64,000 nucleotides of DNA from JAAUUE01 sp943370025 (lineage in GTDB: Bacteria; Cyanobacteriota; Cyanobacteriia; Cyanobacteriales; JAAUUE01): positions 1-64,000 of the forward strand of contig CALRPI020000008.1 in NCBI GenBank assembly GCA_943370025.1. Reading direction: 5' to 3'. The notes below the pieces were generated by a model that saw nothing but the letters and a program-made list of their open reading frames with translations, had not been told where the DNA came from and ran no database searches. Both the position numbers and the translations under genes were made by a program. Positions 41,052-48,480 of this stretch are shown piece after piece; the first letter of the stretch is position 1; each line of letters begins with the position of its first letter.

Positions 41052-42353
41052 TTACCTTAACCTCGACCAAGGAATCCGCTGATCAGCAGCGAGTTGGCCA
41101 GAGACGATCGCTGCTCCTTGGAAATTGAGATGGCTAGGATCAATAAATAGGTCATTGCGGTTGAGAAATGCTAGGGAAAAATCAATAAAAGTAAAGCCAT
41201 TTTGATTGGCTTGTTGCTGCATGAAAACCCGGAATTGTTGTTCATAGTTTTGGCGCACTGGGTCTAGATAGCTGGCGGTGAGAGGCAAACTAACGAATAC
41301 TAAACTAATCCCCTGCTGTCTGGTGAAATTAATAATATTATTCAAGGCTATGCCCTGCTCTCCCCCTAAATCAAATCTCTGATATTCGGCATCAAATTGC
41401 CCCGTCACCCTAGGTATTTGCTGAAAATAGGTACTAGGGTTAAACGTTCCTTCCACGTAGTTAAATCCATAGGCATCGATATTCAGGGGAATTAATCCCC
41501 TCTGGATCGTTGGATTGGCGGCGAGGATTTGATTCATCAGGTCATTTTTTTGCTCTAGGGGTTTGGGGGTTTGGAGAGGGCAATTGGGAGGGGGCAAGAG
41601 TGCCGGGCGAGTACCATTCACCGCCTGCTGATAGCCGGGAGAATTGAGAATATTCTGGTAGGTACGATCGCTATTACCGCTATTAAAAGCCCTGACCCCA
41701 TCTGCCCAAATAATCATTTTGGGTAACTGCTGGGGAGCCAGTAGCTGAGTTAGTTGCAAGTTCACCACCTGAGCCGTGGAGCCATTGACACTAAAATTAA
41801 ACACTCGTAAATTATTCAAGCCTTGGGGAGCAAGGGCAAAACGCAATTCCTTGGGATTAATCGCCTGTAAGCTCCGGGAGCTACCCACCACCAACACATC
41901 GGGCACTCCCACCGCCGCTATGTAGGAAAGATACAGCCGTAACTGTTCATCTAGTAAAGCATTACTAAAACTATTGAAGGGTAAAGGGGCAGATAAATTC
42001 CGGCTTCGAGCCATCGCCACCGTTAAATTATCCATGTACTCCAAAACTTTCCTTTGGGCAAAGGGTTTTTGGGGATGGTTGAGGGGGAGGGATTGTAGTC
42101 CGGTGATGGCTTGCAGCCAACCGAGGGTGACTTGATCCCAGTCGGCGGCTGTTTGGGAATTCAAAGAAAGATTGTAGGCATCACGGGCTTGGGTGGTGGC
42201 GATCGTAAAGATATCTGGGCAAGCAGTATTATCCGCATTAGCTAGAAGATTAGGCTGTTGAGCGTTGGCATTAGCTTTGAGAGAGCCATTGCTACTAGAT
42301 AGTAACAAGCCACACAAAATAAACCACGCAGAGAAGATAAATAACTTAGGCAT
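41052..42353 (-). CDS. Secreted DUF1574/SGNH-like protein
   Basis: The 433-aa protein has a signal peptide (about 1-31) and an SGNH-hydrolase-like fold of the DUF1574 type: the putative nucleophile Ser is in VLVVGSSRSLQAINP (about 151-165), FNFSVNGSTAQ gives the Gly/Asn blocks, and the Asp-His dyad is in FIDPSHLNFQGA near the C-terminus. DUF1574 and the related AlgX/DHHW proteins often act on polysaccharide acetylation. A Trp-Ala-Asp-Gly motif (IIWADGVRAF) follows the Gly block. It lies 1.5 kb from the Wzy/Wzx pair, so a role with exported glycans is possible but inferred. Confidence 0.78.
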   Translation of the reverse strand: MPKLFIFSAWFILCGLLLSSSNGSLKANANAQQPNLLANADNTACPDIFTIATTQARDAYNLSLNSQTAADWDQVTLGWLQAITGLQSLPLNHPQKPFAQRKVLEYMDNLTVAMARSRNLSAPLPFNSFSNALLDEQLRLYLSYIAAVGVPDVLVVGSSRSLQAINPKELRFALAPQGLNNLRVFNFSVNGSTAQVVNLQLTQLLAPQQLPKMIIWADGVRAFNSGNSDRTYQNILNSPGYQQAVNGTRPALLPPPNCPLQTPKPLEQKNDLMNQILAANPTIQRGLIPLNIDAYGFNYVEGTFNPSTYFQQIPRVTGQFDAEYQRFDLGGEQGIALNNIINFTRQQGISLVFVSLPLTASYLDPVRQNYEQQFRVFMQQQANQNGFTFIDFSLAFLNRNDLFIDPSHLNFQGAAIVSGQLAADQRIPWSRLR

Positions 42354-42475
42354 AGTCTAAGTAGCAATTGTTTGTTTTATAACATTGTAATTACAGCAAT
42401 TTGTATCTTTAGAGAAAAATTATCAACTAAAGCAAGACTACTGCAATAATATCTAATAGTTCTCAAGACTTACGC

Positions 42476-42554
42476 ATTTAGACGTTTTTACCGACGATAC
42501 CTGTCCATAAAAATGTCCAAGACCCTAGAAAATGCCTTGGTAAGGCGTAAGTCC
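42476..42554. repeat. Family B-like element
   Basis: Begins AGACTTACGCATTTAGACG and ends AAGGCGTAAGTCC; the inner stem is eroded. It fills the gap between a secreted protein gene and the DUF1816 gene, which otherwise holds only AT-rich promoter-like DNA. Confidence 0.6.
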
Positions 42555-42632
42555 GAAATTCTCCTAGGATTGGCTAGTCTATCTTCTGGCTAGATCCGCC
42601 AATTAACTTCCTCACCCTTATCTTTTTCTAAA

Positions 42633-42893
42633 ATGCTGGCACTATTTTTATTTACTATTTATTTCGTCTTTCTGTGTCTGATCCTTTCAGAATTCAAGCA
42701 AGGAAAATGGTGGGTGGAAATTGTGACAAAACAACCCGACTGCCTGTACTATTTTGGACCTTTTGATAGTCAAGAGGAAGCAAAGGAAAATGAAGATGGC
42801 TACCTCCAAGACCTACAAGCCGAGGGAGCACAGGAAATTCAGGTCATTATCTGCCAAGGACAGCCTCAAAAATTAACGATTTTTGACGACTAA
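42633..42893 (+). CDS. DUF1816 protein with N-terminal membrane segment
   Basis: The 86-aa product contains the DUF1816 core WWVEIVTKQPDCLYYFGPFDSQEEAKENEDGYLQDLQAEGAQEI, a small fold related to phycobilisome-linker CpcD-like modules in cyanobacteria. Residues 2-20 form a hydrophobic segment, so this copy may be membrane-bound; many family members lack that. Function is unknown. It is alone, between repeats. Confidence 0.8.
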   Translation: MLALFLFTIYFVFLCLILSEFKQGKWWVEIVTKQPDCLYYFGPFDSQEEAKENEDGYLQDLQAEGAQEIQVIICQGQPQKLTIFDD

Positions 42894-42950
42894 TAACATA
42901 GGCACTGTCAAATAATTATCTAGGACACGGGAAGTTTTTGTAGGCACAAC

Positions 42951-43103
42951 CCAAATTTTCGTGGGCTTCGACTTCGCTCAGCCCACGAAACTTTGGATTA
43001 TGTAAAATTAACAGGACTTACGCATTTGGACGATTTTGCGGGCGCAGAGCACCCGCAAAATCGTCCATAACTCTCGATAATTCGTTGGCAGTGTGTAAGT
43101 CCT
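42951..43103. repeat. TTCGAC-headed hairpin and family B copy (43013-43103)
   Basis: At 42951-42996 the stem CCAAATTTTCGTGGGC is closed by the head CTTCGACTTCGCTCAG (42966-42981). Then comes a full 91-bp family B element: AGGACTTACGCA at 43013, stem CGATTTTGCGGGCGC.. and end TGTGTAAGTCCT. It is the best-preserved family B copy here. Confidence 0.8.
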
Positions 43104-43105
43104 AA

Positions 43106-43912
43106 TTAAATGGCAATTTCGGGGATTATGTCTAAATCAGAGGGTAAGGAATCTTGTCGATTGCCCCAACTCTGATTATTTATCTCGCCCTCAATGCGAT
43201 CGCACCGAGCCGCAAAACTACAGCCAAGGCAAAACCCGGCATGGGGGCTAACTTGACTAAATTCTTGACCTTGAGACTGATACTGCTCTAGGTATGTAGA
43301 CAAATCCTCCAGCAGATCGATCAATTCCTGCTGGGTTTGTTGGTGCAACTCTTGACTGTAGGTAATGGTGACTTTTTGGGGTGGCGTGTTTTTCACAAAC
43401 CAATAGGTCATCGTAATTTGCTCTGGAGCATAGTCACCAGCCTCAGCCAGAATATAGAGGTAGAGCTTGGTCTGCCATTGTTGAGCTAGGAATTGAGCAT
43501 CTTTGGGTTTGTTGTAGGTCTTCCAATCAATAATCTGGGCGGTGGTGGGAGTTGCTAGAAATAGATCATAAATAACTGTAAATAAATAGCCCTGAAACTC
43601 CCAAGTCAGGGGATATTCTGCCGATCGCCAACTCTGAACTTGGGGTGAGAATAGTTCCGGCGCAGTGGTCAACAGGGCAGCGATCGCCCGTTCCATCTCA
43701 GCATCTGTAGCAATCAACGGCTCCACCGGCAAACCCAATTCCCGCTGCTGCATAATCAAATGGAAATTACTCCCCCAAGTTAAGCCTTCTTGTTCTAAGG
43801 GATTTAGCGGCGGGTTTAATTGTTCTAAGTAAGTATATTGAAACTTGCGGGGGCAGGTTTCCAAAGTTTGCAGATAGCTCTGGGAGAGACGAATTAAGTG
43901 TTTTGTTGTCAT
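43106..43912 (-). CDS. PD-(D/E)XK nuclease, RecB/Cas4-like
   Basis: The start is ATG 43912 (268 aa, MTTKHLIRLSQSYLQTL); the upstream extension is repeat sequence. This is a stand-alone PDDEXK nuclease of the RecB/AddB/Cas4 type: Cys20 in LETCPRKFQY, His51 in WGSNFHLIM, Asp in TVIYDLFLAT, then IIDWKTYNK with the catalytic Asp and Lys. A C-terminal cluster CLGCSFAARC with Cys20 gives four cysteines for an iron-sulfur cluster, as in AddB and Cas4. No CRISPR array or cas genes are nearby, so a repair role is more likely. A Gln replaces part of the usual QxxxY motif (LAQQWQTKLYLY). Confidence 0.85.
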   Translation of the reverse strand: MTTKHLIRLSQSYLQTLETCPRKFQYTYLEQLNPPLNPLEQEGLTWGSNFHLIMQQRELGLPVEPLIATDAEMERAIAALLTTAPELFSPQVQSWRSAEYPLTWEFQGYLFTVIYDLFLATPTTAQIIDWKTYNKPKDAQFLAQQWQTKLYLYILAEAGDYAPEQITMTYWFVKNTPPQKVTITYSQELHQQTQQELIDLLEDLSTYLEQYQSQGQEFSQVSPHAGFCLGCSFAARCDRIEGEINNQSWGNRQDSLPSDLDIIPEIAI

Positions 43913-43994
43913 AAGCAAAGACTGAACTAATTCTCCCCCCTTTTGAAGGTTAATGTACGTACACAATTATTAATCATCTCGTTTGATGGAGAGT

Positions 43995-44068
43995 ATCCCC
44001 CTAAATCCCCCTTAAAAAGGGGGACTTAAATTAACTCTCCCCCTTTTTTAAGGGGGGCTGGGGGGATC
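43995..44068. repeat. G/C-rich hairpin repeats (cobN-type)
   Basis: Two units in tandem: ATCCCCCTAAATCCCCCTTAA..GGGGGA and CTCCCCCTTTTTTAAGGGGGGCTGGGGGGATC. They lie between two minus-strand genes. Confidence 0.85.
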
Positions 44069-44072
44069 AAAT

Positions 44073-44663
44073 TTACTTGGTCAACACAAAGACACTGCCT
44101 TCATTGCCCCGACCAATGCGGAGATTTTCATCAAGGTAGGTGATATCTAACCAGCCTTGCTGCTCTCGACTCGTAATATTGAAATCCAGTGCCGTGAATT
44201 TCTGCCCCGCTTCGATCGCATTAATAAAACTTTGAGGAGATTGATAATTAATCAGGCGTTGCAAACCGACGATCGATCGCTCAAACTGCACTGACACCCG
44301 CTTTTCCGAAGCATTGGGCACTGGGGTGAATTTCGCCGCCACGCTGACTACCGCCTCTAGGTAGGGCAGTCCACTAATTTCGGCAATGTTATAAATTCTG
44401 GTTCCGGCTAAACGAATAGATTGATAGATATCGCCCAATTGCAACAGGGGAAAATTATCCAAATTCAGTAGAGATTTACTACTGGTATAAATCAAGCGCC
44501 AATCTCCTGCCAAGAGGTGAGGTACTTCTAAGGGGCGGGGATTGGGGTTGTAGTCTTCTAGCTGGGCTATGGCAGAAAGAATAGCGACTTTATCAGCTTC
44601 TGTGGCCAACAAGCCCCGGTTCTTTCCGGCGATCGTTTCTAGGAGTTGCGTTTTTTTCAGCAT
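44073..44663 (-). CDS. PAP/fibrillin (plastoglobulin) family protein
   Basis: Start at ATG 44663 (196 aa); a GTG directly before it is an alternative. The sequence shows the fibrillin lipocalin-like pattern: LLETIAGKNRGLLATEADKVAILSAIAQLEDYNP, then GDWRLIYTSSKSLL and, near the end, LDITYLDENLRIGRGNEGSVFVLTK. In plants and cyanobacteria these proteins associate with lipid droplets or thylakoids and affect tolerance to photo-oxidative stress. It is the usual size. It is divergent from the DUF3134 gene, with which it shares a 64-bp promoter region. Confidence 0.9.
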   Translation of the reverse strand: MLKKTQLLETIAGKNRGLLATEADKVAILSAIAQLEDYNPNPRPLEVPHLLAGDWRLIYTSSKSLLNLDNFPLLQLGDIYQSIRLAGTRIYNIAEISGLPYLEAVVSVAAKFTPVPNASEKRVSVQFERSIVGLQRLINYQSPQSFINAIEAGQKFTALDFNITSREQQGWLDITYLDENLRIGRGNEGSVFVLTK

Positions 44664-44727
44664 CACTTGCTACACTGGTATTGCTACATTGGGGTAGCAG
44701 AGTCCTTTAGTTTAATTATATGTTGCC

Positions 44728-44964
44728 ATGAAAAATCCATCTTTGCGTGAAGAGTCCAGAGAGCAGTTAGCGGAAGTCATCCCTGTCCGGGAGGAATACT
44801 CCATTCTCGAATGGCTAGAATCTAACAATAGACTCTTGGCACGGGAAGGGAAAGATGACCTCCTCCTCAATGAAGAAGAAGAAATTACCGAACTCATGGG
44901 TGCTGATGATAGCCTCTACGAAGATGACGATGACGATGATGATGTTTTGGTCGATGATGACTAA
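44728..44964 (+). CDS. DUF3134 acidic small protein
   Basis: The 78-aa protein begins MKNPSLREESREQLAEVIPV, the hallmark of cyanobacterial DUF3134, with a conserved SILEWLESNNRLLARE core. It ends in an acidic tail with a run of seven Asp (about 66-72) encoded by a GAT/GAC microsatellite. Function unknown; the tail could bind cations or basic partners. Confidence 0.85.
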   Translation: MKNPSLREESREQLAEVIPVREEYSILEWLESNNRLLAREGKDDLLLNEEEEITELMGADDSLYEDDDDDDDVLVDDD

Positions 44965-45000
44965 AACCTAGAATATTTTTCCTCTAGATGTAGCTAGATG

Positions 45001-45154
45001 ATCCCCCTAAATCCCCTTTAACAAGGGGGACTTAAATTAGTTCTCCCCCCTTGTTATCGGTTCGACTTCGCTCACCGAGCGTAGTCGAGGAGAATTAATC
45101 CTCCCCTTTTTGTTGGTTTTACCTTCCCGAAGGGTAGGGGGGCTGAGGGGGATC
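45001..45154. repeat. Composite G/C-rich repeat
   Basis: An outer cobN-type unit (ATCCCCCTAAATCCCC.. and ..GGGGGGCTGAGGGGGATC) encloses a TTCGACTTCGCTCACCGAG / TAGTCGAGGAG palindrome and an extra ACCTTCCCGAAGGGT hairpin, as if smaller hairpins had inserted in the larger one. Confidence 0.75.
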
Positions 45155-45209
45155 AAACCCTGCAAAGAAGACTTACCCAGATTTATTTTTATTATTTAAT
45201 AACTTAACA

Positions 45210-46304
45210 ATGGTACTGACACAAAATCCTGCATCTCTTACCAGTCCTGCTCCGTGGCGGGGGTTGATTGAAACCTACCGTGAATACTTGCCCGTAAGCG
45301 ACAAAACCCCGGTGGTGACTCTGCTAGAAGGGAATACCCCTTTGATCTCAGCCCCAGCGATCGCCAATCGCATCGGCAGGGGAGTCAAGGTCTTGGTGAA
45401 ATTTGACGGATTGAATCCCACGGGCAGTTTCAAAGACCGGGGCATGACCATGGCAATTTCTAAAGCCAAGGAACAGGGAGCACAGGCAGTGATTTGTGCC
45501 AGTACCGGGAACACTTCGGCAGCGGCAGCCGCCTATGCTACGAGGGCAGGTATTAAACCCGTGGTTTTGATTCCCGATGGCTATATTGCTCTGGGTAAAC
45601 TAGCTCAAGCCTTGCTCTACGGGGCAGAAATTATTGCTATTAAGGGAAATTTCGATCAAGCTCTGGCGATCGTCCGAGAGATGGCAGACCATTACCCAAT
45701 TACTCTCGTTAATTCCGTCAATCCCTACCGTCTAGAAGGACAGAAAACCGCCGCCTTTGAAATTGTCGAACAACTAGGAGATGTCCCTGACTGGCTGTGT
45801 ATTCCGGTGGGGAATGCGGGGAATATCACCGCTTACTGGATGGGGTTTTGCCAGTATCGTAGTGTGGGCAAGTGCGATCGCCTGCCTCGGATGATGGGTT
45901 TCCAAGCTGCCGGGGCTGCTCCTTTGGTCTCTGGTCATCCGGTGGAATTTCCAGAGACAATCGCTACAGCAATTCGAATCGGCAATCCTGCCAGTTGGCA
46001 GCAAGCCGTGGCGGTGCAACAAGCCAGTCAGGGGGAATTTAAGGCGGTTACTGATGAGGAGATTATCAATGCCTACCGGATTTTAGCTGCTGAAGAAGGA
46101 ATATTTTGTGAACCCGCCAGTGCTGCTTCGGTAGCGGGATTGTTGCAAGTTAAGGATCACGTTCCTGCTGGAGCTACAGTGGTTTGTGTTTTAACTGGGA
46201 ATGGCTTAAAAGACCCGGATACAGCGATTAAAAATAGTGATAGTCGAATGCAAAAAGGTATTGAACCGACGGTGCAGGCAGTAGCTAGTGCGATCGGGTT
46301 ATAA
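45210..46304 (+). CDS. thrC: Threonine synthase
   Basis: The 364-aa PLP enzyme converts O-phosphohomoserine to threonine. The PLP lysine lies in GLNPTGSFKDRGM (about 69-81); other landmarks are TGNTSAAAAAYA, the phosphate-binding VGNAGNITAYWMGF and the C-terminal CVLTGNGLKDP. It is the short, bacterial-type (class II) enzyme. The C39-peptidase ABC transporter gene follows after 14 bp, which suggests co-transcription without an obvious functional reason. Confidence 0.95.
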   Translation: MVLTQNPASLTSPAPWRGLIETYREYLPVSDKTPVVTLLEGNTPLISAPAIANRIGRGVKVLVKFDGLNPTGSFKDRGMTMAISKAKEQGAQAVICASTGNTSAAAAAYATRAGIKPVVLIPDGYIALGKLAQALLYGAEIIAIKGNFDQALAIVREMADHYPITLVNSVNPYRLEGQKTAAFEIVEQLGDVPDWLCIPVGNAGNITAYWMGFCQYRSVGKCDRLPRMMGFQAAGAAPLVSGHPVEFPETIATAIRIGNPASWQQAVAVQQASQGEFKAVTDEEIINAYRILAAEEGIFCEPASAASVAGLLQVKDHVPAGATVVCVLTGNGLKDPDTAIKNSDSRMQKGIEPTVQAVASAIGL

Positions 46305-46318
46305 TTCCCAACCTATTC

Positions 46319-48466
46319 ATGACTAAATATCCCCACGTTTTACAACACAGCGAAGAGGATTGTGGAGCCGCTTGTCTTGCCAGCGTGGCTAAATTTTATG
46401 GAAAAACCTTTAGCCTTGCCCATACCCGTGAAGCCGTAGGCACAGGAAAACTGGGAACTTCCCTCCTCGGACTAAAACGGGGTGCCGAATCCTTGGGGTT
46501 CAATGCCAGAGGTGTGAAAGCCAGTGCCGTGATGCTAGATCACCTCAATGAAGTCACCCTGCCGGTAATTCTCCACTGGAAAGGCTTGCATTACGTAGTG
46601 CTGTACGGGCAGAAAGGGAAAAAATATATCATTGCTGATCCCGGTGTGGGGCTGCGTTACCTATCTAAACAGGAATTGCTGGCTGGGTGGGAAAACGGCG
46701 TGATGCTGCTGTTGGATGTAGATTCCCTGAGATTTGCTGCCCAAAGTGAAGATAAAGTAGGCGATTTTACTCGATATTTTCGTCCAGTGTGGCGCTATCG
46801 AGGCGTATTAACGGAAGCTTTGATCATCAATATTGTCTTGGGGTTGTTGTCTTTAACTTCGCCATTTCTGATCCAAATTCTCACCGATGATATTCTAGTT
46901 CGGGGTGATACTCGCTTACTGAATAGTGTGGTAATTGCCGTGATTATCATGAACCTAATTAGTAGTGCTTTAGGTTTTGTGCAATCTCATTTAATTGCTC
47001 ACTTTGCCCAAAAATTAGAACTAGGTTTAGTCATGGAATTTGGGCGGCAGATATTGAGATTACCCTTGAGCTATTATGAATCCCGCCGCAGTGGAGAAAT
47101 TATTAGCCGTTTGGGTGATATTGAGATGGTAAATCAGCTAGTCTCGCAAATTGTGATTAGCTTGCCCAGCCAAACTTTTATCTCCGTAATTTCCTTTGGC
47201 TTCATGATTTTCTATAGCTGGCAATTGACGATCGCTGCCCTTGTTGTTGCCCTAGTCATGACCTTATCAGTACTACCCTTCTTGCCAATTATCCAACAAA
47301 AAACCAGAGCTTTATTGGTCCTCTCCGCAGAAAATGAAGGGGTCTTAGTAGAAACTTTCAAAGGAGCTTTGACCCTAAAAACTACCACTGCCTCTACCCA
47401 ATTTTGGGAAGAATTACAAACCCGCTTTGGCAAGTTAGCAAATATCAACTGGAAGCTGACCCAAATTGGGATTGTGAATGGAACTTTCTCTGGCTTGTTA
47501 TCTGCCGTGGGCAGTGTGGGTTTGCTCTATCTAGGCAGTAGTTTAATTATTGAAAAACAACTATCGATCGGGCAACTCTTGGCATTCAATACTATGAATG
47601 GAAATTTCTTGGGATTGATTGGGACAATTATTGGCTTTGTCGATGAATTTACTAGGGCAAAAACGGCGATCGAACGATTAGAAGAAGTGATCGATACTCC
47701 AGCCGAAAGTATCCAAGATATCAAAAAACAATTTGTGACGATTCCTAATCATGCAGATATTGTTTGTAGCCAAATTAATTTCTGCTATGCCGGACGGGTG
47801 GAACTATTAAAAGATTTCTCCTTAACTTTGCCCGGAGGCCAAGTTGTCGCCGTGGTTGGCAAATCCGGTTGTGGCAAAAGTTCCCTCGCCAAGGTGATTT
47901 CTAGCTTATATCCTGTGCAGTCAGGAAATATTCGCATCGGCATGTACAATTTACAGGATCTATCCCTAGAATCTCTGCGGCAGCAGGTGGTTTTAGTGCC
48001 TCAAGATGCCCACTTTTGGAGTCGATCGATCCTCGAAAATTTCCGCCTAGGCAATCCCCATGTCAGCTTTGAGCAGATAGTCAAAGCCTGTCAAATTGCT
48101 GATGCCGATAGTTTTATTAGCAAATTACCGGATAAATATCAAACCGTCTTGGGGGAATTTGGAGCAAATATTTCTGGGGGACAGCGGCAGCGACTGGCGA
48201 TCGCCCGTGCCATCGTCAACGATCCCCCCATATTAATTCTGGATGAATCTACTGGCAGTCTAGATCCTGTCAGTGAAGCAGAAATTCTTGATAAATTATT
48301 CCACCACCGCCAAGGCAAAACGACGATCGTCATCAGCCATCGCCCCAGAGTCATTAGTCGCGCCGATTGGATTGTCTTGCTAGACCAAGGGGAAGTCGTT
48401 TTAACCGGAACCGTGGAGGAGTTGCGATCGCTCCCCGGTCAGCACCTAGACTTTCTTAACCCTTAA
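46319..48466 (+). CDS. Peptidase-containing ABC exporter (PCAT, C39)
   Basis: The 715-aa protein has a C39 cysteine peptidase (1-140: Cys15 in SEEDCGAACL, His91 in GLHYVV, Asp107 in ADPG), a six-helix ABC membrane domain (about 160-440) and an ATPase domain (about 475-710) with Walker A GKSGCGKSS, signature ISGGQRQR, Walker B ILILDES and switch SHRP. All catalytic residues are present. Such proteins cut double-glycine leaders and export the peptide, either alone or with an HlyD-type adaptor. Neither a leader peptide gene nor an adaptor gene is visible next to it. Confidence 0.93.
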   Translation: MTKYPHVLQHSEEDCGAACLASVAKFYGKTFSLAHTREAVGTGKLGTSLLGLKRGAESLGFNARGVKASAVMLDHLNEVTLPVILHWKGLHYVVLYGQKGKKYIIADPGVGLRYLSKQELLAGWENGVMLLLDVDSLRFAAQSEDKVGDFTRYFRPVWRYRGVLTEALIINIVLGLLSLTSPFLIQILTDDILVRGDTRLLNSVVIAVIIMNLISSALGFVQSHLIAHFAQKLELGLVMEFGRQILRLPLSYYESRRSGEIISRLGDIEMVNQLVSQIVISLPSQTFISVISFGFMIFYSWQLTIAALVVALVMTLSVLPFLPIIQQKTRALLVLSAENEGVLVETFKGALTLKTTTASTQFWEELQTRFGKLANINWKLTQIGIVNGTFSGLLSAVGSVGLLYLGSSLIIEKQLSIGQLLAFNTMNGNFLGLIGTIIGFVDEFTRAKTAIERLEEVIDTPAESIQDIKKQFVTIPNHADIVCSQINFCYAGRVELLKDFSLTLPGGQVVAVVGKSGCGKSSLAKVISSLYPVQSGNIRIGMYNLQDLSLESLRQQVVLVPQDAHFWSRSILENFRLGNPHVSFEQIVKACQIADADSFISKLPDKYQTVLGEFGANISGGQRQRLAIARAIVNDPPILILDESTGSLDPVSEAEILDKLFHHRQGKTTIVISHRPRVISRADWIVLLDQGEVVLTGTVEELRSLPGQHLDFLNP

Positions 48467-48480
48467 GACGATGGCTATAC

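Noticed and set aside
43106..43912. Cas4 of a CRISPR system
   Set aside because: The fold and cysteines are Cas4-like, but there is no array or other cas gene in the window; a stand-alone RecB-type nuclease fits better.
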